The position numbers and the translations under genes are program-made. The notes beneath the pieces are model-generated. The model ran no database searches and was not told where the DNA came from. It worked only from the letters and a program-made list of their open reading frames with translations. A stretch of 64,000 nucleotides of DNA, taken from Albimonas sp963816545. Its GTDB lineage: Bacteria > Pseudomonadota > Alphaproteobacteria > Rhodobacterales > Rhodobacteraceae. The stretch is taken from the NCBI GenBank assembly GCA_963816545.1, contig CAWFLE010000020.1, positions 124,001 to 188,000 on the forward strand. The letters are read 5' to 3'. Positions 52,145-62,760 of this stretch are shown here, one piece after another (position 1 is the stretch's first letter; the number at the start of each line of letters is the position of its first letter).

Positions 52145-53672
52145 TCATAGCGAATCGAGAAAGCGCAGCAGCGCGGCGCGGTCGCCGGGCGGGAGGGCGA
52201 CGACGGCATCCCGCCCGGCCTGCGCCTCGCCGCCATGCCACAGGATCGCCTCCAGCGGCGTCCGGGCGCGGCCGTCATGCAGGAGCTGGCTGTGCCCGCT
52301 CACCGTCTTCGTCAGCCCGAGGCCCCAGAGCGGAGGCGTGCGCCATTCCAGGCCGGTGGCGCGGCCCTCGGGGCGGTGGTCGGCCAGCCCCTCGCCCATG
52401 TCGTGGAGGAGGAGGTCGGTATAGGGCCAGATCAGCTGGAAGGACTGCTCGGGGCGGTCCTGAAGGCGGTGGGTGACGTGCTTGGGGGTGTGGCAGGACG
52501 CGCAGCCGGTCTCGTGGAAGACGCGCTTGCCCGCCAGCACCTCCGCGTCGTCCCAGTCGCGCCGCGCGGGGACGGCGAGGTTGCGGGCGTAGAAAGTCAC
52601 GAGGTCGAGGGCCGTGTCGTCGGCCTCATGGCGCGCCGTCGTCGCCGTGGGGGGCCTCGCGGCAGGCGGTCTCGGCCTCGGTGCATTCGCCCCAGACGTC
52701 GGGGTGGAGCGAGGTGGAGATGCCGATGTCGCCGGAGAAGGCGGCGGCGGACTGCGCGCGCACCGAGGGCGCGCCGCCCTTCCAGCCGAAGCGGCCCAGA
52801 AGCGGGCGCTGCGCCTCCGCCGACCAGACGATGGCGGGGCGGCCGGAGATGCCGTCGCCGTCCGCGTCCTCCGGGTCGGCGGCGGCGAGGAGGTCCCCGG
52901 CCGGGATCGCCTCCAGCAGGCCGAGGCCGATCATCGGGGGCGCCACGCGGGGGGAGAGCATGGCGTCCGGCCGGAGGGGTCCGTAGCCGAGATCCTCGGC
53001 GCGCCAGTCGGGGCGGCGCAGCTCGGCCGTCTCGCCGCCCGCGAGGGGGACGGTCTCGTAGGTCCAGTCCACCGCAAGACGGTATTCCGGGGTCATGCCG
53101 GGGGAGGCGAAGTCCTGGAGCTGCTCGCCATAGGTCGGCTCGGGGGCGGTGGCGATCCAGCCCTCGATCTCTTGCAGGTGTGCGGGGATGTCCGAGGCGT
53201 CCGCGGGGACGGACACGCGCAGGAACATGGTGGAGGTCTCCACGCCCTCCGCGGGCGGGGCGCCGCGGCCGTCCTTGAGGTGGCAGCGCTGGCAGGAGCG
53301 GGAGTTGTAGAAGGGGCCGAGCCCGTCGGAGGCCTTGGTGGAGGAGGGCGAGGTCGCCCACAGCTTGCGGAAGAGGCCGTTGCCGACCTTGAAGTCCAGC
53401 TCCCGCTCGAACGGCATGTTGGCGGAGGCCTGGGAGAAGGCGTCCCGGTTGGGCAGCTTGCGGGAGGTGGCGGCGCCGCCGGGCATGGCCTCGAACGGCT
53501 CGGGGGCTGCGAAGTCCGTGGGGGGCGCGGTGACGGCCTCGACCCGCGCGGCCTCATCCGCGGTGCGGGGGACGACCGGAAGCGCGGGGTCCTGGAGCGA
53601 GGCCGCCGAGGCGATGGCGGCCGCGGGCAGCAGCGTGGCGGCGAGGAGCGTTCGGCGGGAGAGGCGGCGCAT
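52145..53672 (-). CDS. Di-haem oxidoreductase (DHOR/thiol oxidoreductase family), one frame break
   Basis: A c-type cytochrome-like periplasmic protein of about 508 residues. It has a signal leader MRRLSRRTLLAATLLPAAAI, a first haem motif Cys-x2-Cys-His in CQRCHLKDGRG and a second in CASCHTPKHV near the C-terminus. Conserved blocks include GLGPFYNSRSCQRCH, TPEYRLAVDWTYETVPLAGG, then RRPDWRAEDLGYGPL, and FGWKGGAPSVRAQSAAAFSG. One extra base near 52630 splits the frame; without it DGAPEADDTALDLVTFYAR reads through. DHOR genes commonly lie between imelysin genes in iron loci, as here. Electron transfer to iron is suspected. Confidence 0.85.
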
Positions 53673-53823
53673 GGGGATCCCTCGGCTTTCTCCGACTGGA
53701 TCGCTCGGGAACCTCGGGCGGCGCAATCGGACGGGACGTCGCGGGGCGCGCGGGCGGGGGGGTGCGGCGGGGCGGGGCGGGCTCAGCGCGAGGGGCGCGC
53801 GGCGGGGCGGGCCGCGCGGGGGC

Positions 53824-54861
53824 TCAGAACTGGCCGCCGATCTCGTAGCTGATCACGAGGCCGATGGCGTGGGAGGTCTCGCCCTCCTCCCGCCCGAGGC
53901 GGTAGGCGACGCCGGCCGAGAGCGCGTCGTTGAAGGCGTAGGCGAGGGTGGTGGTCCCGAGATGGTCCGTGGGCGCGCCGTCCGTGTCGCGCCGGGCGTA
54001 GACGGCGGAAAGCTCCCACGGGCCGCGGAGGAGCGCGGCGCCGGCGGTGAGGTGAAGGGTGTCCTCGGACCCGCCGCCGGCGTTGGAGAGCCAGGCGCCC
54101 TCGGCCATCAGGCCGAGGCCGAGGTCGGGGATCAGCTCATGCTCATGGGTGACGCCGAGGACCAGGCCGAGTTCGTTCTCGGGGTCCGATTCGCCGGAGG
54201 AGAGGTAGCGCACGCCGGCCGTGTAGGCGGTGTCCGGCGCCAGCGGGCCGGAGATGGCGAGGGCGAAGTTGTCGGGGCTCTCGGTGTTGCCGGCGCCGCC
54301 GGCCGACGCCTTCAGCACCCCGCGGGAGGTTGCGGCGGAGTCCGACAGGAACGTGGTGTCGGCGAAGAACACCGCGCCCGAGAGGACGTGCGCGCCGAAG
54401 GGGACGGCGGCCACGAGGCCCCATTGCTCGGCCAGCTCGTAATCCTCGGCGAAGTCGGGGCCGTAGATGCCCGGCGCCGCGTCCCAGGCGAGGCCGAAGG
54501 GCACGCCGAGCTTGCCGAGCGAGACCTCGGCCACGCCGAGGTCGGCGGTGGCGAACAGCTCGTCCATGTAGAGGCCGAGGTCGTCGAAGACGCGGTCCCC
54601 GGTCGGGGCGGCGGCGGGCTCCAGCACCGCGTGGCCGGTGAAGGAGAGCCAGGGGGCGGCCTGGAGGACGGCGGCGGCCTCCAGCGTGGGGTAGAGATCG
54701 ATCAGCTCGGCGGCCTCGTCATCGGCGTCGAAGGTCCAGTCGGCCGCAGTCTCGGCGAGGACGCCCCATTCGACGCGGGGGCCCTCCCGGGCCTGGGCGG
54801 AGGCGGCGGCGAGGATCGCGGCGGCGGAAAGCGCGGCGCGGGCGCGGATGGTCATACGCAT
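53824..54861 (-). CDS. Exported beta-barrel (porin-like) outer-membrane protein
   Basis: A 345-residue protein with a signal peptide (MRMTIRARAALSAAAILAAA, then SAQA) and alternating hydrophobic/polar strands with a C-terminal Phe (SYEIGGQF), features of outer-membrane barrels. Segments such as TAYTAGVRYLSSGESD and AYAFNDALSAGVAYRLG fit barrel strands. It is not a known siderophore receptor (no plug domain). It lies between the large imelysin gene and the di-haem gene, an unusual spot; perhaps it provides a channel for the iron substrate. The specific family is not recognised. Confidence 0.75.
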   Translation of the reverse strand: MRMTIRARAALSAAAILAAASAQAREGPRVEWGVLAETAADWTFDADDEAAELIDLYPTLEAAAVLQAAPWLSFTGHAVLEPAAAPTGDRVFDDLGLYMDELFATADLGVAEVSLGKLGVPFGLAWDAAPGIYGPDFAEDYELAEQWGLVAAVPFGAHVLSGAVFFADTTFLSDSAATSRGVLKASAGGAGNTESPDNFALAISGPLAPDTAYTAGVRYLSSGESDPENELGLVLGVTHEHELIPDLGLGLMAEGAWLSNAGGGSEDTLHLTAGAALLRGPWELSAVYARRDTDGAPTDHLGTTTLAYAFNDALSAGVAYRLGREEGETSHAIGLVISYEIGGQF

Positions 54862-55004
54862 GGTCCTGATGTCATGCCCCCCTGAAGGGCGAGCGTCCCC
54901 TCGGCCCGGCCGCGCGTGCGCGCCGGGTCTCGAATGTCATGGCGTAACTGTTTACCGGGAGATTGAGCGGGGCGGGGCGCGCCGGGGCGCCCCGCCTCAG
55001 GCCG

Positions 55005-56255
<1,251 letters not shown>

Positions 56256-56464
56256 GGGGGACCTCCGTGTCGGTGCGCGTGATGAGCTTCCGGGGGAATA
56301 ACCTAGCGAAGACGTCGGGAAAAGGGTTTCCTACGCTAATGCTCGGATTTCCGCTGACGTAGGGGCTCGCTTGACCGAATCCTCGGCCCGCGCCTAGCGT
56401 CCGAACAGTCTTGAAGCGAACCTTTTCACGGCGCGAATGCCGGGGGCGCTTGCAGGGGAGGAAC

Positions 56465-57640
56465 ATGCTCGTGAAGAAGCTCGCGCTGATCGGCGCGGCG
56501 GCCTTCGGCTTCGCCGGGGCGGCCCAGGCCGACATCACCATCGCCCATGTCTACGGCAAGACCGGCGCGCTGGAGGCTTACGCCAAGCAGTCCCATGCCG
56601 GGCTGATGATGGGGCTGGAATACGCCACCGACGGGACCATGGAGATCGACGGCGAGAAGATCGTCGTGATCGAGAAGGACACGCAGTTGGACCCCGCTTT
56701 GCGGCAAGGCGCTGCTGGCCGAGGCCTATGGCGACGACGATGCGGCGATGGCGGTCGGGCCGGTCAGCTCGGGCGTGGCGCTGGCGATGCTGCCGGTGGC
56801 GCAGGAATACGAGAAGATCCTGATCGTCGAGCCGGCGGTGGCGGACTCGATCACCGGCGAGAACTGGAACCGCTACATCTTCCGCACCGGGCGCAATTCC
56901 TCGCAGGATGCGATCTCCAACGCGGTGGCGCTGGGGGGCGAGGACGTGAAGATCGCGACGCTGGCGCAGGACTACGCCTTCGGCCGCGACGGCGTCGCGG
57001 CGTTCAAGGAGGCGCTGGAGGGCACCGGCGCGGAGCTCGTGCACGAGGAATACGTGCCCACCGACACCACCGACTTCACCGCGGCGGCGGAGCGGATCTT
57101 CAACGCCATGAAGGATGTGGAGGGCGAGAAGAAGCTCTTCATCATCTGGGCCGGCGGCGGCAACCCGATGGGCAAGATCAACGCCATGGACCCGTCGCGC
57201 TTCGGCATCGAGATCGCCACGGGCGGCAACATCCTCGCGGCGCTGACGGCCTACAAGGAACTGCCGGGGATGGAGGGGGCGACGTACTACTACTACGAGA
57301 TCCCGCAGAACCCGGTGAACGACTGGCTGGTGAAGGAGCATATGGCGCGCTTCGACTCGCCGCCGGATTTCTTCACCGCGGGCGGCATGGCCGCAGGGAT
57401 CGCCGTGGTCGAGGCGATCAGGAAGGCCGGGTCCACGGATACCGAGGCGCTGATCGAGGCGATGGAAGGCATGGAGTGGGAGACGCCCAAGGGCACCATG
57501 CGCTTCCGGCCCGAGGATCATCAGGCGCTGCAGTCGATGTACCACTTCCGCACCGAGGTGCAGGAGGGCAGGATTACGGCGTGCCGGTGCTGGTGCGCGA
57601 GCTGGGGATCGACGACATGGACATCCCCGTCCGCAACTGA
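56465..57640 (+). CDS. Branched-chain amino acid/amide-type ABC substrate-binding protein, two frame breaks
   Basis: A periplasmic binding protein of about 391 residues. The signal peptide is MLVKKLALIGAAAFGFAGAA, ending QA. The mature region ITIAHVYGKTGALEAYAKQS, AVGPVSSGVALAMLPVAQEY and LAQDYAFGRDGVAAFKEALE fits the LivJ/Peripla_BP_6 family. Breaks near 56700 and 57575 offset each other: QLDPALRQGA should continue as the conserved KALLAEAYGDDDAAM, and the end returns to YGVPVLVRELGIDDMDIPVR. It is followed by livG, livF, livH and livM. The substrate is unknown. Confidence 0.85.
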   Translation: MLVKKLALIGAAAFGFAGAAQADITIAHVYGKTGALEAYAKQSHAGLMMGLEYATDGTMEIDGEKIVVIEKDTQLDPALRQGAAGRGLWRRRCGDGGRAGQLGRGAGDAAGGAGIREDPDRRAGGGGLDHRRELEPLHLPHRAQFLAGCDLQRGGAGGRGREDRDAGAGLRLRPRRRRGVQGGAGGHRRGARARGIRAHRHHRLHRGGGADLQRHEGCGGREEALHHLGRRRQPDGQDQRHGPVALRHRDRHGRQHPRGADGLQGTAGDGGGDVLLLRDPAEPGERLAGEGAYGALRLAAGFLHRGRHGRRDRRGRGDQEGRVHGYRGADRGDGRHGVGDAQGHHALPARGSSGAAVDVPLPHRGAGGQDYGVPVLVRELGIDDMDIPVRN

Positions 57641-57728
57641 CGAACCCGGCGGGGTCGGCCGTGCAGGCCCCGCCCACCCACCCCGCCTGCCCGGCCGACC
57701 CCGCCTGATCCTTCCGGAGAGCCTGCGC

Positions 57729-58494
57729 ATGTCCGACGTCGTCCTCGAGACGCGCGAGCTGACCATCCGTTTCGGCGGGCATGTGGCGGTGGACCATGTC
57801 TCCTGCGCCTTCCGGCGGGGGGAAGTCACGGCCATCGTCGGGCCGAACGGGGCGGGGAAGACCACCTATTTCAACCTGATCTCCGGGCAGTTGCCCGCGA
57901 CCGAGGGGCAGGTGCTGCTGGAGGGGCGGGACGTGACCCGCATGAGCGTCGCCGCGCGCACGCATCTGGGCGTGGGGCGGGCGTTCCAGCTGACCAACCT
58001 CTTTCCGGGGCTGAGCGTGCGGGAGAACGTGCGGCTGGTGGTGCAGGCGAAGTCGGGCCGCGGGTTCGAGATGTTCTCCATGGCCGCCGCGCGCCGGGAG
58101 CTGACCGAGGCCGCGGACGCGGTGCTGGAACGGGTGCGGCTGACGCGGTTCGCGGACCACAAGGTCTCGGCGCTGAGCCACGGGGACCAGCGCAAGCTGG
58201 AGGTGGCGCTGCTGATCGCGCTGGAGCCGAAGGTGTTCATGTTCGACGAACCCACCGCGGGCATGTCGGTGGACGAGGCGCCGGTGGTGCTGGACCTGAT
58301 CGCCGAGATCAAGGCGCGACGAGGCGCGGACCATCCTGCTGGTGGAGCACAAGATGGACGTGATCCGGACGCTCGCGGACCGGATCATCGTGCTGCACAA
58401 CGGGGCGCTGGCGGCGGACGGGCCGCCCGCGGAGGTGATGCGGTCCGCAGTGGTGCAGGAGGCCTATCTGGGCCGGGAGATCGCCGATGTCTGA
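57729..58494 (+). CDS. livG: ABC transporter ATP-binding protein LivG-like, one frame break
   Basis: A protein of about 254 residues. Walker A VGPNGAGKTTYFNLISG, Q-loop FQLTNLFPGLSV, signature LSHGDQRKLEVALLIAL and Walker B FMFDEPTAGMSV are in one frame. After IAEIKARRG near 58318 the family sequence (RTILLVEHKMDVIRTLADRI, then IVLHNG) continues in another frame, implying one extra base or two missing. The stop lies at 58494, within livF. The LSHGDQ signature is normal for LivG. The substrate is shared with the neighbouring binding protein. Confidence 0.87.
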
Positions 58495-59209
58495 GGCGCT
58501 GCTTAGGCTTGAGGGGGTCAGGACCGACATCGCGCAGTACCACATCCTGCAGGGGGTGGAGTTCGAGGTGCCCGCGGGCGGCGTGACCATGCTGCTGGGG
58601 CGCAACGGGGCGGGCAAGACCACCACGCTGCGCACCATCATGGGGCTTTGGCGCGCGCGCGAGGGGCGGGTGATGTTCGACGGGCGGGACATCGCGGGGC
58701 TGGCGACGCCGGCGATCTCGCGGCTGGGGGTGGCCTACGTGCCCGAGAACATGGGGATCTTCGCCGACCTGACGGTGGAGGAGAACATGGTGCTGGCCGC
58801 CGTCTCCGGGCCCCTGGACGAGGGGCGGCTGGAGTGGATCTTCGGGGCCTTTCCGCCGCTCAGGACGTTCTGGAAGCTGCCGGCGGGGAACCTCTCGGGC
58901 GGGCAGAAGCAGATGCTGTCGGTCGCGCGGGCGATGGCGGAGGAGCGCAGGCTGTATCTGATCGACGAGCCGTCCAAGGGGCTGGCCCCGGCCATCGTGG
59001 CGACGCTGGCGCGCGCGCTGAAGGACCTGAAGGAGGCCGGGGCGACGATCCTGCTGGTGGAGCAGAACTTCGCCATGGCCAAGGCGCTGGGGGACACGGC
59101 GGCGGTGATGGATGACGGGCGGATCGTGTGGACGGGGACGATGGCGGAGCTCGCGTCCGACAAGGGGCTTCAGGAGCGGCTGATGGGTCTCAGCCTGGAG
59201 GGGGCGTGA
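58487..59209 (+). CDS. livF: ABC transporter ATP-binding protein LivF-like
   Basis: A 240-residue ATPase. Walker A is LLGRNGAGKTTTLRTIMGL, the signature is LSGGQKQMLSVARAMA, Walker B is LYLIDEPSKGLAP, and LLVEQNF contains the switch region. It overlaps livG by eight bases and livH by four (GTGA). The frame is intact. With LivG it forms the ATPase pair of the uptake system. Confidence 0.93.
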   Translation: MSEALLRLEGVRTDIAQYHILQGVEFEVPAGGVTMLLGRNGAGKTTTLRTIMGLWRAREGRVMFDGRDIAGLATPAISRLGVAYVPENMGIFADLTVEENMVLAAVSGPLDEGRLEWIFGAFPPLRTFWKLPAGNLSGGQKQMLSVARAMAEERRLYLIDEPSKGLAPAIVATLARALKDLKEAGATILLVEQNFAMAKALGDTAAVMDDGRIVWTGTMAELASDKGLQERLMGLSLEGA

Positions 59210-60234
59210 GCGCGCCCTCCCACGCGCCCACGATGAAGGGGCTGTCCTTCGGGGACCGCCTGGGCAAGCACGCGCCGGCGCTGCTGCTGCCGGCGCTGAT
59301 GCTGCTGGGCTGGGTCGGGATCGAGTCCGGGTCCTCGTGGCTGACGCTGACGGTGTCGGGGCTGGCCATGGGGATGATGATCTTCACCATGGCGGCGGGC
59401 ATGACGCTGGTGTTCGGGCTGATGGACGTCATCAATTTCGGGCATGGGGCCTTCATCTCGGTCGGCGCGTTCGTGGGCGTGACCGTGCTGCTGGGGCTGC
59501 CGGGGATGACGGGCGAGGCGTCGCTGCTGATGAACGGCGCGGCGCTGATGCTGGCGGTGGTGGGGGCGATGGTCGCCACGGGCCTGATGGGCTGGGCGTT
59601 CGAGCGGGTGATCGTGCGGCCGGTCTATGGCGCGCATCTCAAGCAGATCCTGGTGACCATGGGCGGGCTGATCGTGGTGGAGCAGTTGATCCACGTGATC
59701 TGGGGGCCGGACGAGATCTTCCTGACGCGGCCCGAGGCGTTCAAGGGCGCCATCACCTTCGCCGGCGCGGCGCTGGAGAAGTACCGGCTGGTCGCGGTCT
59801 GCATCGGGGCGGCGGTGTTCCTCGCCATGCGCTGGACGCTGAAGGGCACCAAGATCGGCCTGATCGTGCGCGCGGGCGTCGAGAACGGCGAGATGGTCGA
59901 GGCGCTGGGATACCGCATCAACCGCGTCTTCATCGCGGTCTTCGCGGCGGGCTCGGCGCTGGCGGGGCTCGGGGGGGTGATGTGGGGGCTTTATCAGGAG
60001 GTCGTCACCGCCACGATGGGGGCGGAGATGATGATCCTGGTGTTCATCGTCATCATCGTCGGGGGGCTGGGGTCGGTGGAGGGGTGCTTCATCGGCGCCC
60101 TGCTGGTGGGGCTTTTGCAGAACTACGTGGCGTTTCTGGCGCCCAAGGCGGCGCTGATCTCCAATATCGGGCTGATGGTGGCGATCCTGATGTGGCGCCC
60201 GCAGGGGATGATGCCGGTGGTGAAGGCGAAATGA
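59206..60234 (+). CDS. livH: ABC transporter permease LivH-like
   Basis: A permease of about 342 residues with many membrane spans. GMTLVFGLMDVINFGHGAFI is the LivH signature, and MGAEMMILVFIVIIVGGLGS, then VEGCFIGALLVG, the late segment. The GTG at 59206 overlaps the livF stop, and I prefer it to the ATG at 59233. It pairs with LivM to form the channel. Confidence 0.92.
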   Translation: MSAPSHAPTMKGLSFGDRLGKHAPALLLPALMLLGWVGIESGSSWLTLTVSGLAMGMMIFTMAAGMTLVFGLMDVINFGHGAFISVGAFVGVTVLLGLPGMTGEASLLMNGAALMLAVVGAMVATGLMGWAFERVIVRPVYGAHLKQILVTMGGLIVVEQLIHVIWGPDEIFLTRPEAFKGAITFAGAALEKYRLVAVCIGAAVFLAMRWTLKGTKIGLIVRAGVENGEMVEALGYRINRVFIAVFAAGSALAGLGGVMWGLYQEVVTATMGAEMMILVFIVIIVGGLGSVEGCFIGALLVGLLQNYVAFLAPKAALISNIGLMVAILMWRPQGMMPVVKAK

Positions 60235-61283
60235 GGCTGCTGTCGGGGGACCTGCCGCGGTCCGTGACGCTGAGCGTGGCGCTGGGGGGGATCTTTCTGG
60301 CGCTGGCCTTCGCGCCGTTCCTGTTCCCCGGCACGCGGTCGCTGGAGACGGCGGCCTATATCTGCATCTTCATCGCGCTGGCGGCGAGCTACGACCTGAT
60401 CCTCGGCTATGCCGGGATCGTGAGCTTCGCGCATACCATGTTCTTCGGGATGGGCGCCTACGGGGTCGCGCTGGCGTGCGAGCACATGGAGCGGGGGTTC
60501 GGCGCGCTTGCGGTCGGGACGCTGGCGGGGGCGGCGGCGGCGGCGGCTTTCGCGCTGGTGATCGGGCTGTTCAGCCTGCGCGTGCGGGCGATCTTCTTCG
60601 CCATGATCACGCTGGCGGTCGCCTCGGCGGTGGCGGTGCTGGTGAGCCAGCTCAGCCGGATCACCGGGGGGGAGGACGGGCTCAACTACCTGATCCCGCG
60701 GGAGCTGACGCCGGCGTACAAGTTCGCCGACGGCAAGCTGTTCGGCGTGTCGCTGAACGGGAAGCTGCTGAACTACTACCTGGTGTTCTTCGGATCGCTG
60801 GCGATCTTCCTGGGGCTGCTGCGGATCGTGAATTCGCCGTTCGGGCGGGTGCTTCAGGCGATCCGGGAGAACGATTTCCGGGCCGAGGCGGTGGGCTACC
60901 GAGTGGTCTGGTACCGCACCGCGGCCACCTGCCTGTCGGCGGGGGCGGCGGCGTTGGCGGGGTCGCTGTTCGCGATCTGGCTGCGTTATGTGGGGCCGTC
61001 CACGACGTTGGGCTTCGAGATCATGCTCGACATCCTGCTGATGGTGGTCATCGGGGGGATGGGCACGATGTACGGCGCGGCGATCGGGGCGACGGTGTTC
61101 GTGCTGGCGCAGAACTATCTCCAGGCGCTGATGGGCGTGGCGGCGGAGGGGACGGCCGGTCTGCCGCTGGTCCCGGCCCTGCTGAACCCCGACCGGTGGC
61201 TGTTGTGGCTCGGGCTCCTGTTCATCGCCTCGGTCTATTTCTTCCCCACGGGCATCGTCGGGCGGCTGCGCGGGAACGCCTGA
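60231..61283 (+). CDS. livM: ABC transporter permease LivM-like
   Basis: A 350-residue membrane protein. YDLILGYAGIVSFAHTMFFG, then GAYGVALA, is the LivM signature; AIRENDFRAEAVGYRVVWYR and VVIGGMGTMYGAAIGATVFV follow. Its start overlaps the livH stop in ATGA. It ends with SVYFFPTGIVGRLRGNA. A 54-base gap separates it from the acyl-CoA dehydrogenase gene. Confidence 0.93.
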   Translation: MRLLSGDLPRSVTLSVALGGIFLALAFAPFLFPGTRSLETAAYICIFIALAASYDLILGYAGIVSFAHTMFFGMGAYGVALACEHMERGFGALAVGTLAGAAAAAAFALVIGLFSLRVRAIFFAMITLAVASAVAVLVSQLSRITGGEDGLNYLIPRELTPAYKFADGKLFGVSLNGKLLNYYLVFFGSLAIFLGLLRIVNSPFGRVLQAIRENDFRAEAVGYRVVWYRTAATCLSAGAAALAGSLFAIWLRYVGPSTTLGFEIMLDILLMVVIGGMGTMYGAAIGATVFVLAQNYLQALMGVAAEGTAGLPLVPALLNPDRWLLWLGLLFIASVYFFPTGIVGRLRGNA

Positions 61284-61337
61284 GCTTGCCGCCCGGCAGG
61301 GGCGGGTCTAGCGTTCCGCAAAACGGAGGAGCGTCCC

Positions 61338-62495
61338 ATGACCCTGACCCAAGAGGAGCGCGCGCTGGTCCAGCGCGCCCGCCAGTTCGCCGACGAGGTG
61401 CTGACCCCCGCCGCCGAGGCCTGCGAGCGGGAGCGTCGCGCCGACCTGGATGCGCTGAGGCAGGCCGCGCAGCTGGGCCTGACCCGCATCCAGGTGGCGA
61501 AGGACCGCGGCGGGCTGGGGTTCTCGTTCGCCTGCAAGTCCGAGGTGGCGGAGGTCCTGGCGCGGGCCTGCTTCGGGTTCTCCATGGCGATCATCAACAC
61601 CCACAACACCGCCTGGCGGCTGTCGCGGCTGGAGGCCGCCTATCTTCAGGCGCAGGTCCCCCCGATGCTGGCGGGCGAGGCCACCGGCTGCGCGGCGCTG
61701 TCCGAGCCCTCGGCCGGGTCCGACTTCGCCGCCATCCGCACCACCGCGCGGCGGCAGGCGGACGGGACGTGGCTGCTGAACGGCGAGAAGGGCTGGATCA
61801 CCAACGCCCGCCACGCCGCCTGCGCGATCGTCTTCGCGCAGACGAAGGCGCATGGGGACGCCTCGGGCGTCGGCGCCTTCCTGGTGGAGGCCGCGCGCCC
61901 GGGGTTCGAGCGGGCGAACAACTCCGAGATGTTCGCGCTGCACGCCAACGGGCTCGGGGGCTTCCGGCTGACGGACTACGCGGCGCCGCCCGAGGCGGTG
62001 GTGATGGAGCCGGGCGTCGCTTTCCGCCAGATCCTGTCCGAGATCAACGGCGCCCGGATCTACGTGGCCGCCATGTGCCTGGGGATGGTGGACGCGGCGC
62101 TGGACGCGGCCCACGGCCGCGGGCGCACGCGGCAGACCTTCGGCAAGCCGCTGCGGGAGCATCAGGGCTGGCGCTGGCGGCTGGCGCAGGCGGAGGCGGA
62201 CCTCGCCGCCGCCCGCGCGCTGGTCCGCCAGGCCGAGGCCGCGCATTCCGCCGGAGAGGACACCCAGCTCATCGCCGCGCAGACCAAGATCGTGGGCGTG
62301 GGGCTGGCGAATCGCCACATCCCGGAGCTGCTGCACGCCCACGGCGCCTTCGGGCTGTCGGCGGGCAACGTCTTCTCGCGGCACCTTGCGGGGATGCAGG
62401 CGGCCTCCTTCGCCGACGGGTCCACCGAGATCATGCTGGAGCGGGTGGCGAGGCTGGCGCGCCCCGAGGCCGGGCGGGCGATGGCGGCGCAGTAG
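61338..62495 (+). CDS. Acyl-CoA dehydrogenase
   Basis: A flavin enzyme of 385 residues that oxidises acyl-CoA to enoyl-CoA. Landmarks are AALSEPSAGSDFAAIRTTAR, GEKGWITNARHA, GRTRQTFGKPLREHQGWRWR and the late SFADGSTEIMLERVARL. The catalytic base (usual Glu before GGT) appears in a variant region, so the subclass is uncertain. It follows the branched-chain-type transporter on the same strand, suggesting catabolism of an imported branched acid or amino acid. A ribosome site, GGAGGAG, lies before the ATG. Confidence 0.9.
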   Translation: MTLTQEERALVQRARQFADEVLTPAAEACERERRADLDALRQAAQLGLTRIQVAKDRGGLGFSFACKSEVAEVLARACFGFSMAIINTHNTAWRLSRLEAAYLQAQVPPMLAGEATGCAALSEPSAGSDFAAIRTTARRQADGTWLLNGEKGWITNARHAACAIVFAQTKAHGDASGVGAFLVEAARPGFERANNSEMFALHANGLGGFRLTDYAAPPEAVVMEPGVAFRQILSEINGARIYVAAMCLGMVDAALDAAHGRGRTRQTFGKPLREHQGWRWRLAQAEADLAAARALVRQAEAAHSAGEDTQLIAAQTKIVGVGLANRHIPELLHAHGAFGLSAGNVFSRHLAGMQAASFADGSTEIMLERVARLARPEAGRAMAAQ

Positions 62496-62504
62496 GCGGG
62501 TATA

Positions 62505-62530
62505 GGCGCGCCCCCCATCGGGGGCGCGCC
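62505..62530 (+). terminator. Strong hairpin after the acyl-CoA dehydrogenase
   Basis: GGCGCGCCCCC (62505-62515) and GGGGGCGCGCC (62520-62530) form a perfect 11-bp stem with a four-base loop, ten bases after the stop. No T tract follows. It probably ends the liv-acd operon or protects the mRNA end. The rest of the gap to 62760 shows nothing else. Confidence 0.6.
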
Positions 62531-62760
62531 CCTCCCGCTGCGCACCGCGAGCGCGACCGAAAGGCCTTGCGGCGGGCGGCGCGGTCGGGGGCGCTGCAGG
62601 GAAGGCGGACGGCTTCCGCCCGCGGCCGAGCGGAAGGCGCAGGCGCAGCGGCCCCGGTGCTGTTGGAAGACGCCTTCCCCTGGGAGCTCCTCCGGTTTGG
62701 ACGCGCGGCAAGGCAGGCGGGGGAGCGCGACCTTCAAGCCCTGGAGGAGCCTCGGCGGGG

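Noticed and set aside
48853..52476. 1,207-codon plus-strand open frame rich in Pro/Arg/Ala
   Set aside because: It spans the opposite strand of TauE, DUF1513, imelysin and part of the di-haem gene, all with clear family motifs. The length comes from rarity of stops in GC-rich DNA.
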